From NCBI GenBank assembly GCA_041905595.1, contig JAYRKT010000001.1, positions 1 through 64,000 on the forward strand: DNA of 64,000 nucleotides. The letters are read 5' to 3'. The stretch's first letter is position 1; each line of letters starts with the position of its first letter. Of the stretch, positions 17,374-24,799 are shown in pieces. The position numbers were made by a program, and so were the translations under genes. Origin of the DNA: Aliitabrizicola sp041905595 (lineage in GTDB: Bacteria; Pseudomonadota; Alphaproteobacteria; Rhodobacterales; Rhodobacteraceae). The notes under the pieces were generated by a model. It did not search any database and was not told the DNA's origin. It was given only the letters and a program-made list of their open reading frames with translations.

Positions 17374-17444
17374 GGGCTTCCGTCCGGCCCGTCCGCCGCA
17401 TAGGATCGGGCCGAGACCGGGAAGCGGCGGTGATCGGGGGCAGG

Positions 17445-18443
17445 ATGGCCAAGGCCAGGACAAGGCAGCGCTTCAACATCGTCGCGATCCTCCAGGACGG
17501 GCGGCTTGGCTACGAGGCCGCGCTGCTTGCCGCCTCGCTGCGCCACTTCGATCCCGAATTCCCCGGCCGTCTGATCCTGGTCGAGCCTCTATCCGGAGGG
17601 CGCTGGCGCGCTGACACACGCCTGCCAGACGGACCGCTGAGGCGGTTCCTTGACGAGCAAGGAGCGGAGTATCTGGGGTTTCCCGTTCGCCACTTTGGCG
17701 CCGATTGGCCGCAGGGCAACAAGATCGAATGTCTGGCGCACTTGCCGGACGAGCCTTTCCTGTTTCTCGACAGCGATACGCTGGTCACCGGCAGCTTCGC
17801 GGACGTAACCTTCGACTTCCGCAGGCCATCGGCCTCGATGCGGCGTGAGGGAACCTGGCCGCAGCCAGAGCTTTACGGTCCGGGCTACGCGGCGATCTGG
17901 AAGTCGCTCTATGACCGTCTTGGGCTGGACTTCGACGCCACGCTCGACCTGCGGCAGCCCGACGAGTACTGGCAGCGGTACCTTTACTTCAATGCCGGCT
18001 GGTTCTTCCACGAAAGCCCGCGTCTTTTTGGCGAACGCTTCCTTGCCGCCGCGCTGATGATCCGCGACGACCCACCGTCCGAGTTGACCGGACAGGTGAT
18101 CTATCCCTGGCTCGACCAGATCGCCCTGCCTTTGGTCATCCACGGGCTGGGGGGCGGGCGGCCTGGACCCGAGCTTGCGGGGCTCGATGGCAACGTCACC
18201 TGCCATTGGCGCACCCTGCCCCTGCTTTATGCCCGGGAAACCGACCGGACAGTCGCGGCCCTGGAAGAGGTCTGCGCGCCGAATCCGGTGAAGCGGGTCC
18301 TGAAGGACTACGAGCCTTTCAAGCGCCTCGTCTATCAGGGCAAGGGCGCCGACGTGCGGGCGCTGTTCGACCGGGACGACCTGCCGCGTCGCGAACAGAT
18401 GATCCGCAACGCGATCAAGCGTGCCGGGCTCTGGATGCGCTAG
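17445..18443 (+). CDS. Glycosyltransferase-like protein (GT-A fold, DxD motif)
   Basis: A 332-residue soluble protein without signal peptide or membrane segments. The segment EPFLFLDSDTLVTGSF near residues 102-117 carries a DSD motif in a hydrophobic strand, as in metal-dependent nucleotide-sugar transferases. FNAGWFF near residue 184 resembles the acceptor-side motif of such enzymes. The start at 17445 follows a GGGGGCAGG stretch. It lies 71 bp after ddaH on the same strand and its stop overlaps the convergent LysE-type gene by 4 bp. Donor and acceptor are unknown. It is conserved-looking but I cannot assign it to a named GT family. Confidence 0.65.
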   Translation: MAKARTRQRFNIVAILQDGRLGYEAALLAASLRHFDPEFPGRLILVEPLSGGRWRADTRLPDGPLRRFLDEQGAEYLGFPVRHFGADWPQGNKIECLAHLPDEPFLFLDSDTLVTGSFADVTFDFRRPSASMRREGTWPQPELYGPGYAAIWKSLYDRLGLDFDATLDLRQPDEYWQRYLYFNAGWFFHESPRLFGERFLAAALMIRDDPPSELTGQVIYPWLDQIALPLVIHGLGGGRPGPELAGLDGNVTCHWRTLPLLYARETDRTVAALEEVCAPNPVKRVLKDYEPFKRLVYQGKGADVRALFDRDDLPRREQMIRNAIKRAGLWMR

Positions 18444-19039
18444 AGGAACTCGCCGAGAGCAGGCAGCATCGACAGGACGAGCAGGGCTGCCATCGTCCAG
18501 TTGAACGCCACCAGCCGCCGCCGATCGGTCAGAATCCGGCGCATCCCCTGCCCCATCGCGGCCCAGACGCTGACCGACGGCAAGTTCACCGCCCCGAAGA
18601 CCAGCGCGACAAATCCGACCGCACGGGCCGTCTGGTCCGGCGCGTAAAGGGCGCAGGCGGACAGGGCCATCGCCCAGGCTTTCGGATTGACCCACTGAAA
18701 GGCCGCCGCCTGCAGGAAAGTCAGCGGTCGCGCCTCGGATGGCCGCTCTTCGGGTGGGGCGGCATGGGCGATCTTCCAGGCCAGCCACAGCATGTAGAGC
18801 ACCGACACGACCGCCAACGCCTTGCCCAGGCGGGGCTCGGCAAGGAACAGGCCTGTGAGCCCCATCCCCACGAGAAAGACCATGGCGGTGAATCCTACTG
18901 CGATGCCGACCATGTGCGGCACGGTCCGGCGAAATCCGAAATTCGCCCCCGAGGCCATCAGCATCATGTTGTTCGGTCCCGGCGTGACCGACGTGACGAA
19001 GGCAAAGGCCAGAAGCGCAGGCAGGATCTGTATCATCAT
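18440..19039 (-). CDS. LysE/RhtB-family amino-acid exporter
   Basis: A 199-residue inner-membrane protein with six predicted helices. The N-terminal FVTSVTPGPNNMMLMASGAN motif and the QWVNPKAW motif near residue 110 are signatures of LysE/RhtB exporters, which expel amino acids or related small molecules. The start is the first of two adjacent ATGs (19039). The gene is divergent from an Lrp/AsnC regulator 73 bp away, the usual pairing in which the regulator senses the exported amino acid and controls the exporter. Substrate not determinable. Confidence 0.9.
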   Translation of the reverse strand: MMIQILPALLAFAFVTSVTPGPNNMMLMASGANFGFRRTVPHMVGIAVGFTAMVFLVGMGLTGLFLAEPRLGKALAVVSVLYMLWLAWKIAHAAPPEERPSEARPLTFLQAAAFQWVNPKAWAMALSACALYAPDQTARAVGFVALVFGAVNLPSVSVWAAMGQGMRRILTDRRRLVAFNWTMAALLVLSMLPALGEFL

Positions 19040-19112
19040 GGCCAGGATGGTGTGGCGCAGCCTTCGCAATTTTCTTGCTTTTGTTGATCGAGATGGCAAT
19101 TCTTCGCAACAA

Positions 19113-19565
19113 ATGGCTGATCTTGACGACTTTGACCGCCGAATATTGCGCGAACTCACGCGCGACGGTCGCATGTCCAACACCGATCTCGCCGCGCGGA
19201 TCGGACTGTCGCCCTCGGCCTGCCTGCGGCGGGTGCAGGAACTGGAACGCAGCGGCATCATCCGCGGCTATCGCGCTGTGCTCGATCCGTCGAAACTGGG
19301 GTTCGGCTTCGTCGCCTATGTCTCCGTTGGACTGTCCCTGCATACCAAGGCCGCCCAGCAGGCGTTCGAACAGGCGGTGGCCGGCGCACGCGAGGTGCGC
19401 GAGTGCCACAACATCACCGGGACCGTCGAATACCTGCTCAGGGTCGAAGCCGCAGATCTTGCCGCCTACAAGCATTTTCATACCGACGTACTGGGCACGG
19501 TGCCCGGCGTCGCCTCGCTGACGACCTATGTGGTGATCGAATCCTCGAAGGACGAGCGCGGGTAG
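19113..19565 (+). CDS. Lrp/AsnC-family transcriptional regulator
   Basis: A 150-residue regulator with the Lrp-type HTH at about 4-60 (LDDFDRRILRELTRDGRMSN, then DLAARIGLSPSACLRRVQEL) and a C-terminal RAM/AsnC effector domain with ECHNITGTVEYLLRV. It is divergent from the LysE-type exporter and probably controls it in response to an amino acid (inference from context). The ATG at 19113 fits the family N-terminus; upstream codons in the frame do not. It ends about 100 bp before metY, which has its own promoter-like sequence. Confidence 0.92.
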   Translation: MADLDDFDRRILRELTRDGRMSNTDLAARIGLSPSACLRRVQELERSGIIRGYRAVLDPSKLGFGFVAYVSVGLSLHTKAAQQAFEQAVAGAREVRECHNITGTVEYLLRVEAADLAAYKHFHTDVLGTVPGVASLTTYVVIESSKDERG

Positions 19566-19610
19566 AAGATCCGTCTCTTTCCGCCACGGAAAATCGGGGG
19601 CGCGCCTCGC

Positions 19611-19639
19611 TTGTCTTGCCTGCGGCCCGCGCCTAGTGT
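19611..19639 (+). promoter_or_regulatory. Possible sigma-70-type promoter of metY
   Basis: TTGTCT, a 17-bp spacer and TAGTGT lie 29 bp before the metY ATG, followed by a strong AGGAGGAGG ribosome site. I looked for a SAM- or SAH-type riboswitch in the 102-bp leader and found none. Confidence 0.35.
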
Positions 19640-19667
19640 CGCTCCGTTCCATTAGGAGGAGGACGCG

Positions 19668-20954
19668 ATGAGCGAGACCCTTGGCTTCGATACCCTGCAG
19701 GTTCACGCCGGCAACCGCCCCGACCCGGCGACGGGCGCGCGGCAGGTGCCGATCTATCAGACCACGGCCTATGTGTTCCGCGATGCGGAACATGCGGCCA
19801 AGCTCTTCAACCTGCAGGAAGTCGGCTACATCTACTCGCGCCTGACCAACCCGACCGTCAGCGCCCTGGCCGAGCGGGTCGCGGCGCTGGAGGGCGGTGT
19901 GGGCGCGGTCTGCTGCTCTTCCGGCCACGCGGCGCAGATCATGGCGCTTTTCCCGTTGATGCAGCCGGGCTGCAACGTGGTCGCGGCCAACAAGCTTTAC
20001 GGCGGCACGATCCAGCAACTCGGCAACACGATCCGCAAGTTCGGCTGGTCGGCCAAGTTCGTCGACTTCGACGATCTCGCGGCGGTCGAGGCGGCGATTG
20101 ACGAGAACACCCGCGCGATCTTCTGCGAGTCGATCGCCAACCCCGGCGGTTACATCACCGACCTCGACGCGATCGCCAAGATCGCCAACAAGGTCGGCCT
20201 GCCGCTGATCGTCGACAACACCTCGGCCTCGCCCTATCTGTGCAACCCGATCAAGCATGGTGCGACTTTGGTCGTCCATTCGGCGACCAAGTACCTGACC
20301 GGCAACGGCACCGTCACCGGCGGCATCGTGGTGGACTCGGGCAAGTTCGACTGGTCGGCCTCGGGCAAGTTCCCGAGCCTCGCCGCGCCCGAGCCCGCCT
20401 ACCACGGCCTGAACTTCCATGCGGCCCTTGGGGGGATGGCCTTCACCTTCCACTCGATCGCCGTCGGTCTGCGCGACCTCGGCATGACGATGAACCCGCA
20501 GGGCGCGCATTACACGCTGATGGGGATCGAGACGCTCAGCCTGCGGATGGAGCGGCATGTCGCCAACGCGAAGAAGGTCGCGGAATGGCTTGAAAAGGAT
20601 AAGCGAATCGAGGCGGTCACCTATGCCGGCCTGTCTTCGTCGCCCTACCATTCCCGCATTGCCCGGATCTGCCCGAAGGGCGCCGGCGCGCTGTTCACCT
20701 TTGCGGTCAAGGGCGGCTACGATGCCTGCGTGAAGCTGATCGACTCGGTCAAGCTGTTCAGCCACGTCGCCAACCTCGGCGATGCGCGCTCGCTCATCAT
20801 CCATTCGGCCTCGACCACCCACCGCCAGCTTTCGCCCGAGCAGCAGATCGCTGCGGGGGCCGGGCCGAACGTGGTCCGCGTCTCGATCGGGATCGAGGAC
20901 GCGGCCGACATCATCGCCGATCTCGATCAGGCCCTGGCCAAGGCCACGGCCTGA
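19668..20954 (+). CDS. metY: O-acetylhomoserine sulfhydrylase
   Basis: A 428-residue PLP enzyme of the Cys/Met metabolism family, of the length typical for MetY. The PLP lysine is Lys208 in HSATKYLTG, and the N-terminal FDTLQVHAG, YQTTAYVF and YSRLTNPT segments are family hallmarks. It makes homocysteine from O-acetylhomoserine and sulfide in the cytoplasm, or cysteine-related thiols from thiol substrates. The ATG follows an excellent AGGAGGAGG. It stands alone between a regulator and a convergent SIMPL gene, with a strong hairpin just after its stop. In this window it offers a sulfide-assimilating step near the sulfite-oxidising soe genes, but there is no operon link. Confidence 0.95.
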   Translation: MSETLGFDTLQVHAGNRPDPATGARQVPIYQTTAYVFRDAEHAAKLFNLQEVGYIYSRLTNPTVSALAERVAALEGGVGAVCCSSGHAAQIMALFPLMQPGCNVVAANKLYGGTIQQLGNTIRKFGWSAKFVDFDDLAAVEAAIDENTRAIFCESIANPGGYITDLDAIAKIANKVGLPLIVDNTSASPYLCNPIKHGATLVVHSATKYLTGNGTVTGGIVVDSGKFDWSASGKFPSLAAPEPAYHGLNFHAALGGMAFTFHSIAVGLRDLGMTMNPQGAHYTLMGIETLSLRMERHVANAKKVAEWLEKDKRIEAVTYAGLSSSPYHSRIARICPKGAGALFTFAVKGGYDACVKLIDSVKLFSHVANLGDARSLIIHSASTTHRQLSPEQQIAAGAGPNVVRVSIGIEDAADIIADLDQALAKATA

Positions 20955-20974
20955 TCCCGGCGAATGTCTGAAAT

Positions 20975-21005
20975 GGGGCGTCCCGGCTCGCCGGGGCGCC
21001 CCTTT
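20975..21005. terminator. Bidirectional terminator between metY and the SIMPL gene
   Basis: A 12-bp stem (GGGGCGTCCCGG at 20975-20986 with CCGGGGCGCCCC at 20991-21002, one wobble pair) with a 4-nt loop and a short T run. It sits between two convergent genes 20 bp after the metY stop. Confidence 0.75.
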
Positions 21006-21009
21006 GCAA

Positions 21010-21702
21010 TCAGTTCGCGAGGCTGAAGACGATGGTCACGCTTGCTGTCGTCGCCACTTCGCCGGCGGCGACCGGGACGGCGGGGGCAGCGGCGGCGTCC
21101 ATGCGGAACATCGGCATAGGGCCGCCCGGATTGCCGCCCTCGGTGATCGAGATCACCGGGCCGAGCTTCAGTCCAGCCGCCTCGGTGAGGAGCTTTGCCC
21201 GCGCCATGGCATCCACCACCGCCGCCTTGCGCGCTTCGTCCAGCGCCGGCTTCGGATCGGACAACCCGAAGGACACGCCGTTGAAGGTGTTCGCCCCGTC
21301 GATCACGGCCTTGTCCAGCACCGCGCCGAGCGTGTCGATGGCGCGAACCCGCACCGTCAGCATGTTCGATGCGACGTAACCCACGATCCGGGGCTGTGTC
21401 TCGCCTTCAGGCTGCTGCCAGTCCGGGTTGAGCGAGAGGCCCGAGGTCTGCAGGTCCCGCTCCTCGATGCCGGCGCCCCGCAGGCGCTCCAGGACCAGCC
21501 CCAGTTGCACGCTGTTGGCGGCCATGGCCTCGGCCGCGGTCTTGGCCTGGGTCGTCACGCCTAGGCTGACTGTCGCCATATCCGGCGCGCCAGAAACCTG
21601 CCCTTCGCCGGTTACGGTGATACGGCCGCCGTCATGGGCAAGCGCGGCAATGGGCGAAGTTGCAATAATCAGAACGGCAAGGGCGGCTTTGAACGACCTC
21701 AT
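21010..21702 (-). CDS. SIMPL-domain (DUF541) periplasmic protein
   Basis: A 230-residue protein with an N-terminal signal peptide (MRSFKAALAVLIIATSPIAA, then LAHDGG) and a single SIMPL/DUF541 domain (ITVTGEGQVSGAPDMATVSL onward; GVSFGLSDPKPALDEARKAAV in the middle). The start at 21702 is chosen because AGGAGATACCT lies directly before the ATG and the signal peptide follows; the frame stays open far upstream but without matching sequence. Family members are periplasmic or membrane-associated and have been linked to oxidative-stress protection and surface processes. No enzymatic activity is known. Confidence 0.88.
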   Translation of the reverse strand: MRSFKAALAVLIIATSPIAALAHDGGRITVTGEGQVSGAPDMATVSLGVTTQAKTAAEAMAANSVQLGLVLERLRGAGIEERDLQTSGLSLNPDWQQPEGETQPRIVGYVASNMLTVRVRAIDTLGAVLDKAVIDGANTFNGVSFGLSDPKPALDEARKAAVVDAMARAKLLTEAAGLKLGPVISITEGGNPGGPMPMFRMDAAAAPAVPVAAGEVATTASVTIVFSLAN

Positions 21703-21864
21703 AGGTATCTCCTTTGACATTATGCGACATTTTCCCGCTGCTGCGGGCAGTTCAAGCCCCGGATTGGGCCTTTTCCTTTCATTTGGCGGAAACCTGCTGT
21801 AGGGAAAGTGCAGATGCCGCCGACGACTCCCGGTCGGCGGTCCTCCCGTGCTACACCGGCCGCC

Positions 21865-24723
21865 ATGAAGCCCGCATTCGCTCTCAACATTACCGATGAC
21901 CGTATCAGTCTTCTGCACCGAACTTCCAGCGGCTGGCTGGAGGTGGGCGGGGTCGGGCTGGACAGCGCCGAGATCGGTGAAACGATCAGCTATCTCCGCA
22001 GCACGGCGCAGACGCTTGATCCGCGCGGGCTGACCTGCAAGGTCGTCATCCCGAATTCGCAAATCCTCTACCTGGCTGTCGAGGCCCCCGGGCCCGATGC
22101 AGCCAGCCGCCGGGCGCAGATCCGTGCCGGGCTGGAAGGGCGGACACCCTATTCCGTCGACGATTTGGTCTTCGACTGGTGGGGCAAGGGCGACACGGTG
22201 CAGGTTGCCGTCGTCGCGCGCGAGACCCTGGACGAGGCCGAAGCCTTTGCCGTCGCGCAAAAGCTGAACCCGATGTCCTTCGTCGCCATCCCGCCGACCA
22301 GCCAGTTTGGCGGAGAGCCGTGGTTCGGGCTGACCGCCTTCGCGCCAACGCTGCTGGCGCCGGGCGAAAAGATCGAACGCGATCAGGACCCCGTTCACAT
22401 CGTCGGCCGCGCTGCGATTCCGCAACCGGCCTCCGAACCCGTGGAAATCACCTCTCCGGAAGAACCGGCCGATACGGCCATTGCGGACGAGGATGCCGAC
22501 GAGCCGATGATCCCCGCCGCCGAGGATCTGCCGGCAGTCGAACCCGATCTCGAACCCGAGGCGCCGTTCTCCGAGGTTGAGGAACCCTTCGAGGAGGTCG
22601 AGGTCCAGCCCGCCGTCACGGCAACGGACATCGTCGAGCCGCCTCTGGAAACCCTGCCGGAGGCCCCCGTCGAGCTTGCGGCCGCGCCGGAACCCGCTCT
22701 GGCGGTGACCGACCAGAAGGCAATGAAGCGCGCGGCGGCCGCTGCGGTGCGCAATGCGCGCGCCGCCGCCCGGGCCGAGCCTTCGCGCGTTCCACCGGCG
22801 CCCCCGCGCGCGCCGGCGATCGGGCCTGCGACCCGTCCGGCAGCGAAGGCGGTGCGCCCGGCGGCCGAGGCGATCTCTCCGCTCGAGCAGATGACGGCCA
22901 CCGTCAAGGCCCGCGGCGAGTCCGGCAAGACCAAGGCCGCAGGTGCGATGGTCACCGCACAGACAATCGCCGTGCCGAAAGAGCGCCGTCACGCCGCCGC
23001 CCCGGAGGCAACGCCTGCTCCTGCCCCGCAACCAAGGTCCGACGTTCAGGTCGAGGCCGAAGCAATGACCGTGTTCGGAGCGCGTCGCGGCAGCACACGT
23101 GGCAAACCGAAATATCTCGGCCTGATCCTGACCGCGATCCTGCTGATCTTCCTTGCCGCAGTCGCGGCCTGGTCCTCGATCTATCTCGCCTCCTGGATCA
23201 ACCCGGACGCGCCGCGCGTCGAGACCGCGGACGGATCGGGTGATGCAGGCGCCCCGGCGGCCACGGAGCCTGGCGCCGACCAGGTCGTTGCGGACGGGAC
23301 GGCAGCGGATGGAACTGACCAAGCTGCGGCCGATCTCCCCTCAGCCGAGGACGAGGCGTTGGCCGACGGCGAGGACATCGCCCCCGCGACAGAGCAGATG
23401 CCCGGCGATGCCGCATTGGCCGACACCGCAGCGGCAAGTGACGTTGCCCCGGCGGACGAGGTCGCTACCGCTCCGGCGGACGAGGTCGCTGCCACTTCGA
23501 CGGACGAGGTCGCTGCCACTTCGACGGACGAGGTTGCCGCGACGGTTCCGGCGGATGCTGCGGCCGTTGGCACCGATACCGCCCGCAGTCCCGGCGACGA
23601 GCCGCAGGACGAGATTTTCCTGTCCACCGCGGCCCCGGCGCCGGCCACGTCGGATGCGATCGCCCTTGCTGCACCGCCCACCTCGCCGGATGTGCTTCCG
23701 CCGGCCCAGCCGGACCCTCCGCCCTTCGGCACGACCTACCAATTTGACGCCGCCGGCCGGATCATTCCGACCAAGGAGGGGATCATCACCCCTGAAGGCG
23801 TGATGCTCGTCGCCGGAAAGCCACCCATCGTGCCGCCAGAGCGCCCCGCGACCGTGGCATCGGCACCTGCTCCTGCCGCCGGAACGGATGCGCTGTCTGA
23901 TCTGCCTGTGGCCGCGACGGAAGCCGCCGCACCGGCACAGGTCGTCGATCCGGCCCTTGCCAAGCTGAAGCCGAAACTGCGGCCTGCGGGGCTGGTTCCC
24001 CCCCAGACAGCCGGACAGGACGATGATGGTGCTGCCCTGCCGGCCGAGACAGATACCCGGATGGCGAGCCTGCATCCGCGAGCCCGCCCGGCTGCGGTGT
24101 TTGCCGCGAACAATGCCGCACTTGAGGCCGAGAAAACCTCATCAGCTAGCGACGCCTCGCTGGTCACGGCCGCGCTTGAAGATGGCGGCAGCCCGCTGGC
24201 AGTGGCCGTGTCGCGCAAACCGGCGCCGCGTCCGCTGGTGACCGATTCCTCGATCGAGAATGCCGTGGCCGAGGCCGCGTCGATGACCGTCGCCCTGCCC
24301 GAACCGAAGCCGGCAGCGGAACCGACCCTGGCGCTCGCCCTGCCGGAGCCTGAACCCGCACCAGTCGCCCAGCCGGCGCCGAAAACCGGCAAGAAGGCGG
24401 CAGCCACCCCGTCCGACGATGCGACGGCCGTCGAAGCGGACGAGGCCGACGCCAAGGAGGCAGCCCCCAACCTGCCCACCAAGGCCAGCGTCGCCAAGAA
24501 GGCCACCTTCGCAAACGCCATCAACCTGTCGAAGACCAACCTGATCGGCGTCTATGGAACCCCGTCGAACCGCTATGCTCTGGTTCGCCAGTCAACTGGC
24601 CGGTTCGTAAAGGTCGAGGTGGGCGACAGGCTTGATGGTGGCCAGGTCGCCGCAATCACGCAAAGCGAACTGCGCTACGTCAAGAACGGGCAGACCGTGA
24701 CGCTGTCGATGCCGCGCGGCTGA
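21865..24723 (+). CDS. Large single-pass protein with PilM-like N-terminus and GspC-like C-terminus, function unknown
   Basis: A 952-residue protein. Residues 1-170 form a compact domain (MKPAFALNITDDRISLLHRT and later VVIPNSQILYLAVEAP) reminiscent of the actin-like PilM/GspL fold. Then comes a long Ala/Pro/Glu-rich low-complexity stretch, one membrane helix at about 416-440 (LGLILTAILLIFLAAVAAW), another long acidic Ala/Pro-rich linker containing DEVAATST repeats, and a C-terminal domain at about 885-952 (IGVYGTPSNRYALV, VKVEVGDRLDGGQVAAI) like the homology region of GspC/PilP secretion-pilus proteins. The topology suggests a cytoplasmic N-domain and a periplasmic C-domain. An upstream GTG at 21808 has a better ribosome site but unlike sequence. 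No secretion or pilus genes are nearby. Confidence 0.7.
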   Translation: MKPAFALNITDDRISLLHRTSSGWLEVGGVGLDSAEIGETISYLRSTAQTLDPRGLTCKVVIPNSQILYLAVEAPGPDAASRRAQIRAGLEGRTPYSVDDLVFDWWGKGDTVQVAVVARETLDEAEAFAVAQKLNPMSFVAIPPTSQFGGEPWFGLTAFAPTLLAPGEKIERDQDPVHIVGRAAIPQPASEPVEITSPEEPADTAIADEDADEPMIPAAEDLPAVEPDLEPEAPFSEVEEPFEEVEVQPAVTATDIVEPPLETLPEAPVELAAAPEPALAVTDQKAMKRAAAAAVRNARAAARAEPSRVPPAPPRAPAIGPATRPAAKAVRPAAEAISPLEQMTATVKARGESGKTKAAGAMVTAQTIAVPKERRHAAAPEATPAPAPQPRSDVQVEAEAMTVFGARRGSTRGKPKYLGLILTAILLIFLAAVAAWSSIYLASWINPDAPRVETADGSGDAGAPAATEPGADQVVADGTAADGTDQAAADLPSAEDEALADGEDIAPATEQMPGDAALADTAAASDVAPADEVATAPADEVAATSTDEVAATSTDEVAATVPADAAAVGTDTARSPGDEPQDEIFLSTAAPAPATSDAIALAAPPTSPDVLPPAQPDPPPFGTTYQFDAAGRIIPTKEGIITPEGVMLVAGKPPIVPPERPATVASAPAPAAGTDALSDLPVAATEAAAPAQVVDPALAKLKPKLRPAGLVPPQTAGQDDDGAALPAETDTRMASLHPRARPAAVFAANNAALEAEKTSSASDASLVTAALEDGGSPLAVAVSRKPAPRPLVTDSSIENAVAEAASMTVALPEPKPAAEPTLALALPEPEPAPVAQPAPKTGKKAAATPSDDATAVEADEADAKEAAPNLPTKASVAKKATFANAINLSKTNLIGVYGTPSNRYALVRQSTGRFVKVEVGDRLDGGQVAAITQSELRYVKNGQTVTLSMPRG
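23455..23550 (+). repeat. 24-bp tandem repeat in the unknown single-pass protein
   Basis: Four head-to-tail 24-bp units, each beginning GACGAGGT. Units 2 and 3 (23479-23502 and 23503-23526) are identical; units 1 and 4 diverge in their second half. The encoded octad is DEVAATST or a close variant in the periplasmic linker. It is a likely site of length variation between strains. Confidence 0.85.
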
Positions 24724-24799
24724 AACGGCCTTTCGCATCCCCGTCTGACGTGAAAGGCTGACCCAGGTCCGGCGTGGACCAGAGCGCAGCGGGTATCCG

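Noticed and set aside
19566..19667. SAM-II or SAH riboswitch before metY
   Set aside because: The leader is short and I see neither the conserved pseudoknot segments of SAM-II nor the SAH motif; only promoter-like hexamers and a ribosome site are present.
17589..20822. A 1077-codon open frame on the minus strand
   Set aside because: It runs antisense through the glycosyltransferase-like, Lrp and metY genes, crosses unrelated units, and its translation has no recognisable domain; long shadow frames are expected at this GC content.
21703..23322. N-terminal extension of the SIMPL-domain gene
   Set aside because: The frame is open upstream for over 500 codons, but this is antisense to the large unknown gene, and a signal peptide with a good ribosome site begins at 21702.
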